A stretch of 64,000 nt of DNA from an uncultured Lachnospiraceae bacterium (GTDB taxonomy: Bacteria > Bacillota > Clostridia > Lachnospirales > Lachnospiraceae): NCBI GenBank assembly GCA_947565425.1, contig CANOFW010000012.1, positions 1-64,000 of the forward strand, written 5' to 3'. How positions within the stretch are numbered: position 1 is the first letter of the stretch; every line of letters starts with the position of its first letter. Both the position numbers and the translations under genes were made by a program. The notes under the pieces were generated by a model, which saw only the letters and a list, made by a program, of their open reading frames with translations, made no database searches and was not told where the DNA came from. This document shows, in pieces, positions 36,901-44,588 of the stretch.

Positions 36901-37917
36901 GTGGAGGGTACTACAGATGTGGCGTCCAATGCGCAGGAGACGGAGAAAGAGTTTCGTATTACTGTGGATAAGGAGAAGGCCGCCAAATATGGCATGACGG
37001 TAGCGCAGATTTACCAGATTGTTGGCGAGCGTATGGCCGATGAAACGTCAGACGATACGATTTCTACAGATATAAAGGATTATGAAATTTATCTGGAGAG
37101 CGTGGAACAGAGCGAGGCTACAATTGACAGCCTGAAAAATATCACATTCACCTATACAGATAAAGAAAGCGGGGATGAGGAAGAGATTAAGCTTTCGCAG
37201 GTAGCAGATTTTGAAGAGCTGGAGAGTTTGACTTCTATCTCGCGTGAGGGTCAGGAGCGTTATGTGCAGGTGACAGCGGCGATTGACAAGGGGTACAATG
37301 TAGGACTTGTCGGCGATAAGGTACAGAAGGCGGTGCGGGATTATGAACTGCCGGAAGGATATTCTGTGGAGATGACGGGAGAAGATGAGAGCATTAATGA
37401 GGCTATGGAACAGTTAGTGTTGATGCTGATACTTGCGCTTGCTTTTATTTATCTGATTATGGTAGCGCAGTTTCAATCCCTGCGCGCACCCTTTATTATT
37501 CTCTTTACCGTACCTCTTGCGATGACGGGCGGATTTGGTGCGCTGCTGATTACTGGTAATGTGCTCAGTATTATTTCCATGATTGGCTTTATCATGCTGG
37601 TGGGTATCATCGTAAATAATGGTATTGTGATGGTAGAATATATCAATCAGCTTAGAAAAGAGGGCATAGAGAAGCGCGAGGCGATTGTGACGGCAGGCAA
37701 GACCCGTCTGCGTCCCATTCTAATGACGGCGATGACAACAATTTTTGCAATGTCTACGATGGCGTTTGGTTCCGATATGGGTTCTGATATGGGAAGGCCG
37801 ATGGCGATTGTCACGATTGGCGGTATGATTTATGGAACGCTGATGACATTGGTGGTAGTGCCTTGTATTTATGACTTATTCTATAGCAACAAGAGTATGG
37901 TGGAAGAAGAGCTGTGA
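33994..37917 (+). CDS. RND-family transporter with a large coiled-coil insertion
   Basis: A 1307-residue inner-membrane transporter of the HAE1/AcrB-like family. TM1 is at about 10-30; the porter domain (PYAIVVTSYAGASPEQVE, a family hallmark) follows. TM4 carries ALGIGMLVDNSIVVIENVYR with the proton-relay Asp, and the second half repeats the plan (EYINQLRKEG, GKTRLRPILMTAMTT). Between about 190 and 490 lies an extra, highly charged, Gln/Ala/Leu-rich coiled coil not found in AcrB, holding four DPSQM-type repeats at 316-335. No membrane-fusion or outer-membrane gene is beside it, as expected in a monoderm; the coiled coil may replace the fusion protein in spanning the wall. Substrate unknown (drugs, lipids or peptides such as surfactin in SwrC-type relatives). 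Monocistronic. Confidence 0.9.
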   Translation: MLSKFSVKKPYTVIVGIILVVILGVVSLTKMSTDLLPSMNLPYAIVVTSYAGASPEQVESAVTQPIEAAMASTSNIKNISSTSSNNMSMVVLEFEQTANMDSVTVEMRESLDQISGYWPEAVGNPIIMKLNPDMLPIMIAAVEAEDMDNLEISDYTEKDLIPEIESVEGVASVTGTGLIKESVQVTLSQKKIDEINDKVKESLDAKFADAESEMSDAEEEISSGKDELSSGQSSMANQISDAQNQLNDKKIELFQTETDLNNKLAELKETKSQTEAGIASLTELQSQVQQLVESKAKLTEAIEKIKALMNNPIPSDPSQMDPSQMDPSQMDPSQLAQMQEQLEQAKAQLTQLESQLAQVEAGLAEIKSQLAAQEGSTLKADASDKKLISYIAQSITKAEQGLVQINGGIAAIESGLASVAEGKTTINSTLATLNQSQIAGSVEMGSASAQLASGEEKLQQAKDEFENTKQEAYDASDLNKILTMETLKNILTAQNFSMPAGYITDAGESYMVRVGDAIDSVDALKDMVLMDLGMDGVETIHLSDVADIVVNDNAKESYARLNGRPGVMLSIEKQTGYSTGDVTKRVYKKFESLKKNDENLQVSVMMDQGIYIDMIVDSVLNNMIVGAILAIIILLIFLKDIKPTLVIACSIPVSVIFAVVLMYFSGVTLNMISLSGLALGIGMLVDNSIVVIENVYRMRGEGLSARKAAVEGAKQVGGAITASTLTTVCVFAPIVFVEGITRQLFVDMGLTIAYTLLASLLIALTFVPMMGARMLRKTKDIRHPWFDKVQEVYGVVLSKLLRVKLLVLLVMVALLVASVWASLSKGTEFMPDMESTQMTVTVTPPEDADFEEACELADEVTEQVMSISDVESVGAMAGGSGMASGLMGGSNGNDITLYILVKEDKELTNDEIAEEIKDLTKDLEAEISVSTSEMDMGAMAGEGLTVQIRGRDLDKLQTMAEDITEIVERVEGTTDVASNAQETEKEFRITVDKEKAAKYGMTVAQIYQIVGERMADETSDDTISTDIKDYEIYLESVEQSEATIDSLKNITFTYTDKESGDEEEIKLSQVADFEELESLTSISREGQERYVQVTAAIDKGYNVGLVGDKVQKAVRDYELPEGYSVEMTGEDESINEAMEQLVLMLILALAFIYLIMVAQFQSLRAPFIILFTVPLAMTGGFGALLITGNVLSIISMIGFIMLVGIIVNNGIVMVEYINQLRKEGIEKREAIVTAGKTRLRPILMTAMTTIFAMSTMAFGSDMGSDMGRPMAIVTIGGMIYGTLMTLVVVPCIYDLFYSNKSMVEEEL
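34939..34998 (+). repeat. Four tandem 15-bp units coding DPSQM/L
   Basis: Units at 34939, 34954, 34969 and 34984 each encode Asp-Pro-Ser-Gln-Met (last one Leu), with a few synonymous differences, so the array is not brand-new. It sits in the middle of the RND coiled-coil insertion, where proline would make a turn or hinge, perhaps the tip of a helical hairpin. Confidence 0.9.
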
Positions 37918-38007
37918 CGATTACGGTAATGGCACTTAGCATGATTTACCTATAATATTGGCGATGGCTGAACTGTGACTATTACTAAAATTTTACAAAA
38001 ATATTAC

Positions 38008-38036
38008 TTGACATTTTTTCATTTAACTTATAAGAT
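38008..38036 (+). promoter_or_regulatory. Sigma-A promoter for valS
   Basis: Consensus TTGACA (38008-38013), 17-nt spacer, TAAGAT (38031-38036). Predicted transcript start near 38043, giving a leader of about 79 nt. Confidence 0.8.
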
Positions 38037-38071
38037 GAAAAGATAAGTAACGAGCATACCGTGAAGATACG

Positions 38072-38104
38072 CCCTTTACCGGCTTCCGGTAAAGGGTATT
38101 TTTA
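38072..38104 (+). terminator. Intrinsic terminator inside the valS leader (attenuator candidate)
   Basis: CCCTTTACCGG (38072-38082), 3-nt loop, exact complement at 38086-38096, then TATTTTTA. It lies between the promoter and the valS ribosome site (AAGGAG at 38107), so it should stop most transcripts unless overridden. The usual T-box antiterminator of Firmicute valS leaders is not visible in the short sequence. Confidence 0.75.
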
Positions 38105-38121
38105 ATAAGGAGAAATTTACT

Positions 38122-40770
38122 ATGAGTAAAGAACTTGCGAAAACATATGACCCCAAGGACATCGAGGACCGACTTTACCAGAAATGGGAGGAGAATAAAT
38201 ATTTCCATGCAGAGCCAGACAGGAGTAAAAAACCCTTTACGATTGTGATGCCGCCGCCCAATATTACCGGGCAGCTTCATATGGGACATGCCCTGGACAA
38301 CACGATGCAGGATATCCTGATTCGTTATAAACGTATGCAGGGTTACAATGCTTTGTGGCAGCCGGGCACGGATCATGCTTCTATTTCTACAGAAGTTAAG
38401 GTAATAGAGTCCTTGAAGGAACAGGGCATAGATAAGAATGATCTGGGACGTGAAGGATTCCTTGAGAAAGTGTGGGAATGGAGAGAAGAGTATGGCGGCC
38501 GCATCATCCGTCAGCTCAAGAAAATGGGTTCCTCCGCGGATTGGGACAGGGAACGTTTCACGATGGACGAGGGCTGTTCCAAGGCAGTACAGGATGTATT
38601 TATCAAATTGTATGAGAAAGGCTTGATTTATAAAGGTTCGCGGATTGTCAATTGGTGTCCGGTTTGTCAGACGTCTATTTCAGACGCAGAGGTGGAGCAT
38701 GAAGAACAGGATGGATGCTTCTGGCATATCAATTATCCGGTAAAAGGCGAGGAAGGAAGATTTGTGGAGATCGCCACGACCAGGCCGGAGACACTTTTGG
38801 GTGATACGGCGGTTGCTGTCAACCCGGAAGATGAGCGTTACCAAGATATTGTCGGCAAAACGCTAATTTTGCCTCTGGTAGGCCGGGAGATTCCGGTAGT
38901 AGCGGACCATTATGTTGATAAGGAATTTGGGACAGGCTGCGTGAAGATCACGCCTGCGCATGACCCAAACGATTTTGAGGTGGGCAAACGTCACAATTTG
39001 CCGGAGATCAATGTACTCAATGATGATGCAACCATCAATGCCAATGGCGGTAAATATCAGGGCATGGATCGCTATGAAGCGAGAAAGCAGATGGTGCAGG
39101 AATTAGAAGAGCAAGGACTTTTGGTAAAGGTAGTGCCTCATTCACACAATGTGGGCACGCATGACCGTTGCAGCGCGACCGTGGAACCGATGGTGAAGCA
39201 GCAGTGGTTCGTAAAGATGGACGAGTTGATTAAGCCGGCGGTAGAGGCAGTGAAAAATGGCGAGATTAAGCTGTTGCCCGAACGCATGGATAAGACATAT
39301 TTCAATTGGACGGACAATATTAGGGATTGGTGTATCTCCCGGCAGCTCTGGTGGGGACATCGGATTCCCGCTTATTACTGTGCAGATTGCGGGGAATTTG
39401 TGGTAGCAAGAGAGAATCCCGGTAAGTGTCCCAAATGTGGGTGTGCGCATATGACGCAGGATGAGGATACCTTAGATACCTGGTTTTCCTCCGCGTTGTG
39501 GCCATTCTCTACATTGGGGTGGCCTGAGAAGACGGAAGACCTTGATTATTTCTATCCCAATGACGTGTTGGTAACTGGGTATGATATCATTTTCTTCTGG
39601 GTTATCCGCATGATTTTCTCCGGCTATGAGCAGATGGGGGAGGCTCCCTTCCACACCGTATTGTTCCATGGTCTGGTGCGGGATTCACAGGGGCGCAAGA
39701 TGAGCAAATCTCTTGGCAACGGTATTGATCCTCTGGAAGTTATTGATAAGTATGGCGCAGATGCATTGCGGCTGACGCTGATTACTGGTAATGCGCCGGG
39801 AAATGACATGCGTTTCTATTGGGAGCGCGTGGAGTCGGCAAGAAATTTTGCCAATAAGGTATGGAACGCTTCGCGTTTCATTATGATGAATATTGTTGAG
39901 GGAGAGATTACAGAGCCGTCGCTGGAACAGCTTAGGATTGGAGACAAGTGGATTCTCTCCAAGGTCAACACGCTGGCCCAAGACGTTACCGAGAACATGG
40001 ATAAGTTTGAGCTGGGGATTGCCGTGCAGAAAGTTTATGATTTCATCTGGGATGAATTCTGCGACTGGTACATTGAGATTGCCAAAGCCAGGATGTCCAG
40101 GAAAGAGGAAGATCCGGAATCAGCAAAAGTTGCTATGTGGACGTTGAAGACAGTGCTGGTTCAGGCATTGAAGCTGCTCCATCCCTATATGCCGTTTATT
40201 ACGGAAGAGATTTTTTGTACGTTGCAGGCTGAGGAGCCGACAATTATGCTATCTAAATGGCCGGAGTACCGCGAGGAGTACCATTTTGCTGCGGAGGAGG
40301 AAGCCGTGGAGCATGTTAAGGACCTGATTAAAGGAGTCCGCAATACGAGAGCGGAGATGAATGTCCCGCCCAGCAGGAAAGCCAAACTGTATATTGTGAC
40401 GGAGGATACAGGGCTGCAACATACGTTTAAGACTATGAAGAGTGCATACATGCGGCTTGCCAGCGCCAGTGAGGTGCTGGTGCAGGCGGATAAATCAGGT
40501 ATCGGCGAGGATGCCGTATCGGTAGTGATCCCGGGCGCGGTAATTTACCTTCCGCTCGAGGATCTTGTGGACCTTGAAAAAGAAAAAGAGCGTCTTCTGA
40601 AAGAGAAGGATAAGCTGTCAAAAGAACTATCACGTTCTAAGGGTATGCTTTCCAATGAGAAGTTCTTAAACCGCGCGCCGGAGGAAAAGGTCCGGGAAGA
40701 GCGGGACAAACTTGCGAAATACGAACAGATGATGGCGCAGGTGGAAGAACGTCTGGAGCAGATGAAGTAG
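38122..40770 (+). CDS. valS: Valyl-tRNA synthetase
   Basis: Charges tRNA-Val; class I enzyme of 882 residues, the normal Firmicute length. The HIGH motif is in [15 protein letters not shown] (about 46-60), the editing (CP1) domain shows WHINYPVKG and [13 protein letters not shown], and KMSKSLGNG carries the KMSKS loop (about 527). An anticodon-binding helical domain and the C-terminal coiled coil that clamps the tRNA ([21 protein letters not shown]...) complete it. A zinc-ribbon-like CADCGE...CPKCGC insertion is present near 420-440. AAGGAG lies 9 bases before the ATG. The first LCP gene starts 22 bp after the stop, suggesting read-through. Confidence 0.97.
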   Translation: MSKELAKTYDPKDIEDRLYQKWEENKYFHAEPDRSKKPFTIVMPPPNITGQLHMGHALDNTMQDILIRYKRMQGYNALWQPGTDHASISTEVKVIESLKEQGIDKNDLGREGFLEKVWEWREEYGGRIIRQLKKMGSSADWDRERFTMDEGCSKAVQDVFIKLYEKGLIYKGSRIVNWCPVCQTSISDAEVEHEEQDGCFWHINYPVKGEEGRFVEIATTRPETLLGDTAVAVNPEDERYQDIVGKTLILPLVGREIPVVADHYVDKEFGTGCVKITPAHDPNDFEVGKRHNLPEINVLNDDATINANGGKYQGMDRYEARKQMVQELEEQGLLVKVVPHSHNVGTHDRCSATVEPMVKQQWFVKMDELIKPAVEAVKNGEIKLLPERMDKTYFNWTDNIRDWCISRQLWWGHRIPAYYCADCGEFVVARENPGKCPKCGCAHMTQDEDTLDTWFSSALWPFSTLGWPEKTEDLDYFYPNDVLVTGYDIIFFWVIRMIFSGYEQMGEAPFHTVLFHGLVRDSQGRKMSKSLGNGIDPLEVIDKYGADALRLTLITGNAPGNDMRFYWERVESARNFANKVWNASRFIMMNIVEGEITEPSLEQLRIGDKWILSKVNTLAQDVTENMDKFELGIAVQKVYDFIWDEFCDWYIEIAKARMSRKEEDPESAKVAMWTLKTVLVQALKLLHPYMPFITEEIFCTLQAEEPTIMLSKWPEYREEYHFAAEEEAVEHVKDLIKGVRNTRAEMNVPPSRKAKLYIVTEDTGLQHTFKTMKSAYMRLASASEVLVQADKSGIGEDAVSVVIPGAVIYLPLEDLVDLEKEKERLLKEKDKLSKELSRSKGMLSNEKFLNRAPEEKVREERDKLAKYEQMMAQVEERLEQMK

Positions 40771-40792
40771 ACAAACCAAGGAGGGAACCGCA

Positions 40793-41866
40793 ATGGATAA
40801 GGATATGCAAAAAAAGCATAAGAAAGGGAAGACCAACAGGAAGAAACGGCAGACACGCAAGATTATTGTGGTTGCGGTGGTTGTTCTGTTAGCGCTTATT
40901 ATGATACCTGTGGCATTTTCCTGGAGTAAATATGACAAAATGGGGAAGGTCGTCATCCATGACAAAGAGGTTAAGATCAACGAATTGACGCCGGAGACGA
41001 AGAAAGTAATGAAGAGTTATACGAGTATCGCTTTGTTTGGCCTTGACAACCGTTCAATGGGCAGTCTGGAGAGAGGTAACAGCGATACGATCATAGTTGT
41101 CAGCATCAACAAAGACACCGGGGAAATTAAGATGGCTTCCGTTTATCGTGATACGTATTTGGATATAGATGAAAATAAGTTTCGTAAGGCGAATGCGGCA
41201 TATGCCAACGGAGGCCCTAAGCAGGCGATTGATATGCTCAATAAGAATCTGGATTTGGATATCACAGATTATGTCAGCGTAGATTTTAGCGCGTTGGTGG
41301 AGGCAGTGGATCTCCTTGGTGGTATTGATATTGATAAATTGGAGGCAGACGAAGCGAAATGGCTCAATGCGTATGTCTCGGACACGATTAAGAATACAGG
41401 GTATGAAGAATATGTAGATTCTGTTTCTGCCGGAGAGAACGTACATTTAAATGGCATACAGGCGACCGCTTATGCGCGTATCCGTTATGTGGGCCTTGAT
41501 TATGGACGTACCGAGCGTCAGAGAACGGTGATTACCAAGATGTTCGAGAAGGCAAAGCAGTGTGATTTAATGACCTTAAATAAGATGATGGACGAGATGC
41601 TGCCGCAGATTTCCACGAGTTTAAGTCCAACAGAACTGCTCGGTCTTGCTTCCGGCGTAGCTAAGTACCATATGGGTGAGAATACGGGATTCCCATTTGA
41701 CAAGGAATCCGGCGATGTGGGAAGTTTAGGAGATATGGTAATTCCGCTGGATTTGGAGCAGAATGTAATCCAATTGCATAAATTTTTATTCTCAAATGAG
41801 GAGTATACGCCTTCCCAGACGGTAAAAGATCTAAGTGCGACGATTCATGCAAATACCGGCTATTAA
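40793..41866 (+). CDS. LytR-CpsA-Psr (LCP) family wall glycopolymer ligase, copy 1
   Basis: LCP proteins transfer lipid-linked glycopolymers (teichoic acid, capsule) to peptidoglycan on the outer face of the membrane. This 357-residue protein has a strongly basic cytosolic start, one membrane helix (KIIVVAVVVLLALIMIPVAF, about 23-45) and the catalytic LCP domain (about 75-235): YTSIALFGLDNRS, RGNSDTIIVVSINKDTG, SVYRDTYLDI with the pyrophosphate-gripping Arg and Asp, and YARIRYVGLDYGRTERQR. It lies 22 bp after valS with GGAGGGAACC as ribosome site. A paralogue is at 55745; both share the domain plan and the same motif wording. Substrate polymer cannot be told from sequence. Confidence 0.92.
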   Translation: MDKDMQKKHKKGKTNRKKRQTRKIIVVAVVVLLALIMIPVAFSWSKYDKMGKVVIHDKEVKINELTPETKKVMKSYTSIALFGLDNRSMGSLERGNSDTIIVVSINKDTGEIKMASVYRDTYLDIDENKFRKANAAYANGGPKQAIDMLNKNLDLDITDYVSVDFSALVEAVDLLGGIDIDKLEADEAKWLNAYVSDTIKNTGYEEYVDSVSAGENVHLNGIQATAYARIRYVGLDYGRTERQRTVITKMFEKAKQCDLMTLNKMMDEMLPQISTSLSPTELLGLASGVAKYHMGENTGFPFDKESGDVGSLGDMVIPLDLEQNVIQLHKFLFSNEEYTPSQTVKDLSATIHANTGY

Positions 41867-41873
41867 AATTCAG

Positions 41874-41903
41874 TTGACAAGGGCTTCTGTGTAAGCGTAT
41901 GAT
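41874..41903 (+). promoter_or_regulatory. Sigma-A promoter for the FN3 protein gene
   Basis: TTGACA (41874-41879), 18-nt spacer, TATGAT (41898-41903), about 60 bp before the ATG. Confidence 0.65.
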
Positions 41904-41962
41904 GTAATTATAAGGTATCAATTTCCATATTCATATGTTTATAAGAGAAGAGGAGGATTTTA

Positions 41963-43195
41963 ATGAGAGAAGTATGGAAGTATTTAAAAGTGTGCGCGTT
42001 AGCAGTTGTCTGCGTAGTGTTGTTGGGCGTGAGCGTGAAGACTCAGGCAGCGCCGGCACAGGTGCAGGGATTGAAACAGACAAACAACAGCGCCAGTTCT
42101 GTAACTGTAAGTTGGGATGTTTTGGTTGCGGATGGAATTCGTTATAAGGTTGAGTTATCAGCGGACAAATCGTTTTCCAGTGTGAAGACGGAGGAAACTA
42201 CCGGCGCGACAGAGTATTTTTATGGACTTTCCGCAGGTAAGAAATACTATGTGAGGGTAATTGCATACGAGAAGTCTACAGGGATTCTTGGCAGATATTC
42301 CGAGATACTAGAGGTTGTGACAAAGCCGGACAATGCAAAGCGTAACCTTCGGCAGACAGCAGCAAGCACGACGAGTATTTCTCTGAAGTGGGACAAAAAT
42401 GCGGGCGCAAATGCGTACCAGTTGGAGTATTATAAGGATGGAGCGTCAAACGTTAAGAAAGTTGTTAATCTGGGTGATGTTCAGAGTTACACGTGCAATA
42501 AGCTCAGCCAGAATTCCAATTATGTCTTTCGGCTGTATCCGGTTATGAAAAGCGCCAGCGGTTATACAGCGGTTGGTTATACCAGTGACACTATTTATAA
42601 CTGTCCGGTTCTGCCAGGGAAGGTGTCGGGGTTCACAGCTTCATTTTCCAGCCCGACGACAAAATATCTCGAGCTATCCTGGGATAAACGTAACAGTGCA
42701 AACGGCTATCAATATGAAGTTTATTCTCTTGCCAGCAAGAAAGCGAAGAAATTGCTTTCTGGAAAGAAGACGTATAATGGCACGGCACATTCCATTTCCA
42801 GTAACAAGCTGGTGAAAGCGCCGTTTCTGAAGGTGAGGATTCGCGCCTATGTGACGTTGAGCACCGGAACGAAGTATGGCGCGTGGTCTACATGGACCTA
42901 TACGGCAAAGCAGCCGGAAATTAAAATTTCCAATGTCAGAGGTGGACAGAAACTTACCTGGAAAAAGATCAGCGGAGCCGATAGTTATACGCTTTTTGTT
43001 TCCACGAAGAGAGAGAACGGTTATAAAAAAGTCGGGACGGTCTCTAAGAATTCTCTGGTTGTTAAAAAATGTGGAAAAAAGGCTTTGAAATCTGGTAAGT
43101 CGTATTATTATACAATTGTAGCAAATAAGAAAATTGGCAAGAAAACGTATAAGGGGTGCAAGACTCATTGCTATAGCCGTCCATATTACAATTAA
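41963..43195 (+). CDS. Secreted fibronectin type III repeat protein
   Basis: A 410-residue exported protein with no catalytic domain that I can see. The signal peptide (VCALAVVCVVLLGVSVKTQA) is followed by about four FN3-type beta sandwiches: near 30-120 (NNSASSVTVSWDV ... GKKYYVRVIAYEKSTG), 125-215 (TTSISLKWDKNAGANAYQLE), 220-320 (YLELSWDKRNSANGYQYEV) and 325-410 (QKLTWKKISGADSYTLFVS ... YYYTIVANKKIGKKTY). These repeats are the same type as in the amidase and glucosaminidase downstream, so a wall- or matrix-associated role is likely. Lys-rich C-terminus. GAGGAGG precedes the ATG. It runs in the same direction as the diguanylate cyclase gene 35 bp on. Confidence 0.82.
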   Translation: MREVWKYLKVCALAVVCVVLLGVSVKTQAAPAQVQGLKQTNNSASSVTVSWDVLVADGIRYKVELSADKSFSSVKTEETTGATEYFYGLSAGKKYYVRVIAYEKSTGILGRYSEILEVVTKPDNAKRNLRQTAASTTSISLKWDKNAGANAYQLEYYKDGASNVKKVVNLGDVQSYTCNKLSQNSNYVFRLYPVMKSASGYTAVGYTSDTIYNCPVLPGKVSGFTASFSSPTTKYLELSWDKRNSANGYQYEVYSLASKKAKKLLSGKKTYNGTAHSISSNKLVKAPFLKVRIRAYVTLSTGTKYGAWSTWTYTAKQPEIKISNVRGGQKLTWKKISGADSYTLFVSTKRENGYKKVGTVSKNSLVVKKCGKKALKSGKSYYYTIVANKKIGKKTYKGCKTHCYSRPYYN

Positions 43196-43230
43196 GTATG
43201 TGAGGATGGGAAGAGCATAAGGCAGGACAA

Positions 43231-44319
43231 ATGAAAGAAAAGCTGGTACGGAAATTTAAATGGATGGGCGAGAAAAATATGGACGACAGGGCGCGGTACT
43301 GTTTCCTGGCAGTCTTTTTGGGGTGTGTACATTTACTTTTGGCAGGGGTTGGCATTTTGTTGATGTGCCTGCCTCTGGTCATTTCCAATTTATTAGTCGC
43401 ATGTTTGGATTTCCTCAGTATATATAAGGCGAAGGAAAACAGCAAGTATTTCCTGCGCATTAGCATACTTTATTTTGCGACGTGTGCCCAGTCGCTTTAT
43501 GCCAGTGTTTTGCTGGGATGGAGCTATGATTTTTCCGTATATAATCTAGTGATGATTCCTGTGATGCTTTCTATGGTATATCTTGTAGAACATGGAGAGA
43601 ACTGTAGCAGGTATACAATTCCATATACCTTAGTGAACTTTATTTCTACGATGATTTTTTGTGGTTTTTTGTATAGAGGCAACCCGCTTTACTATTATCC
43701 AGTACCCACGGATCTGAGAGTTTCCTTTTTTAATAACGTTATGGGCTTTTTGCTTCTTTCCTGTTTCTGTGTGTTGTTTATTCTTGAGCTGACTGCGAAT
43801 CGTAAGAAGTTACAGGCACGCAATCGGGAACTGGCTCACTTGGCGAATTACGATGAGCTGACGCAGTTAAGGAACCGCCGAAGCATTCTCAGTAAATGGA
43901 AGTGCTTGGAGCGCGACGACTACTGTGTGGTTATGGGGGATGTGGATAATTTTAAGAAAATTAATGATACATATGGACATGAACAGGGAGATGAGGTTCT
44001 GAAACTGATTGCCGACAGTATGTCCGGTGCAGCATCCGCGGCTGACTATGTGAGCCGCTGGGGTGGAGAAGAGTTTCTGATGATTGTTTTTGGAAACATT
44101 GCTTACGCCCTCAAGGTTGTGAAAGGTATTCAACAGAGATTGCGAGAGGCGAATGTGTGGGCGAACGGACATAAGTTGACTGTGACCATGACGTTTGGTG
44201 TCTGTGAGCGTTCGGAGGTTTTGGACGGGAATATTGATGAGATTATTCGCCGTGCAGATCAGAGACTTTATCTGGGAAAGGCAGGCGGCAAGAATTGTAT
44301 CAAGACTTGTGACGAATGA
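43231..44319 (+). CDS. Membrane diguanylate cyclase (GGDEF)
   Basis: Makes cyclic di-GMP from two GTP. The 362-residue protein has an N-terminal membrane sensor of about six helices (roughly 25-190, including FLAVFLGCVHLLLAGVGILL and FLLLSCFCVLFILELTA), a short coiled coil and a GGDEF domain (about 205-360): NYDELTQLRNRRSIL, MGDVDNFKKINDTYGHEQGD and the active-site RWGGEEF with Gly278-Phe282. The RxxD inhibitory site expected five residues before the active site is absent (the sequence there is ASAADYVSRWGG), so product inhibition at that site is unlikely. No EAL/HD-GYP partner is in the window. It is flanked by wall-protein genes, consistent with but not proof of a link between c-di-GMP and the surface. 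Confidence 0.92.
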   Translation: MKEKLVRKFKWMGEKNMDDRARYCFLAVFLGCVHLLLAGVGILLMCLPLVISNLLVACLDFLSIYKAKENSKYFLRISILYFATCAQSLYASVLLGWSYDFSVYNLVMIPVMLSMVYLVEHGENCSRYTIPYTLVNFISTMIFCGFLYRGNPLYYYPVPTDLRVSFFNNVMGFLLLSCFCVLFILELTANRKKLQARNRELAHLANYDELTQLRNRRSILSKWKCLERDDYCVVMGDVDNFKKINDTYGHEQGDEVLKLIADSMSGAASAADYVSRWGGEEFLMIVFGNIAYALKVVKGIQQRLREANVWANGHKLTVTMTFGVCERSEVLDGNIDEIIRRADQRLYLGKAGGKNCIKTCDE

Positions 44320-44398
44320 TTGCTTTCTGTTTTCTTGTCTGGGGCTAAGGTTATAGCGTCTAAGGACGTTTAGAAAATGTAAAAAAAATCTTAAAAAT

Positions 44399-44500
44399 GC
44401 TGTTGCAAATGATGGCTTCCTACAATATATGGTATATGATTTTTTCGGTAATGGAACATATATTGTATGCAGGCTGTTTTGGGCAACAGCCTTTCTTTTC
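44399..44500 (+). terminator. Terminator with nested upstream pairing (possible structured RNA)
   Basis: GGCTGTT (44472-44478) and AACAGCC (44485-44491) form a hairpin followed by TTTCTTTT. The same 3' arm can instead pair with GCTGTTGC at 44399-44406 (complement 44483-44490), enclosing a second 10-bp stem ACAATATATG/CATATATTGT (44422-44431 with 44457-44466). The simplest role is terminator of the diguanylate cyclase transcript; a small RNA or attenuator is possible. Confidence 0.6.
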
Positions 44501-44516
44501 CAGTTATTTCTGTAGG

Positions 44517-44545
44517 TTGTTTTTCAAAATAAAGTGTGTTAGAAT
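44517..44545 (+). promoter_or_regulatory. Sigma-A promoter for the amidase operon
   Basis: TTGTTT (44517-44522), 17-nt spacer, TAGAAT (44540-44545), 43 bp before the chosen GTG start. Confidence 0.6.
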
Positions 44546-44588
44546 TAACGCGAATTATGAAAACCAATGTTGAAATGGAGTGAGAAGA

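Noticed and set aside
38061..38105. 14-codon GTG-started leader peptide through the valS attenuator
   Set aside because: No ribosome site and only the initiator GTG resembles a valine codon; not enough for a translation-based attenuator.
37918..38121. T-box riboswitch upstream of valS
   Set aside because: The conserved antiterminator core expected in T-boxes is not visible and the leader after the promoter is too short; only a terminator was kept.
44320..44588. Cyclic di-GMP riboswitch between the GGDEF gene and the amidase gene
   Set aside because: Neither GEMM class core motif could be found, despite the suggestive gene context; only a terminator/nested stems call was made.
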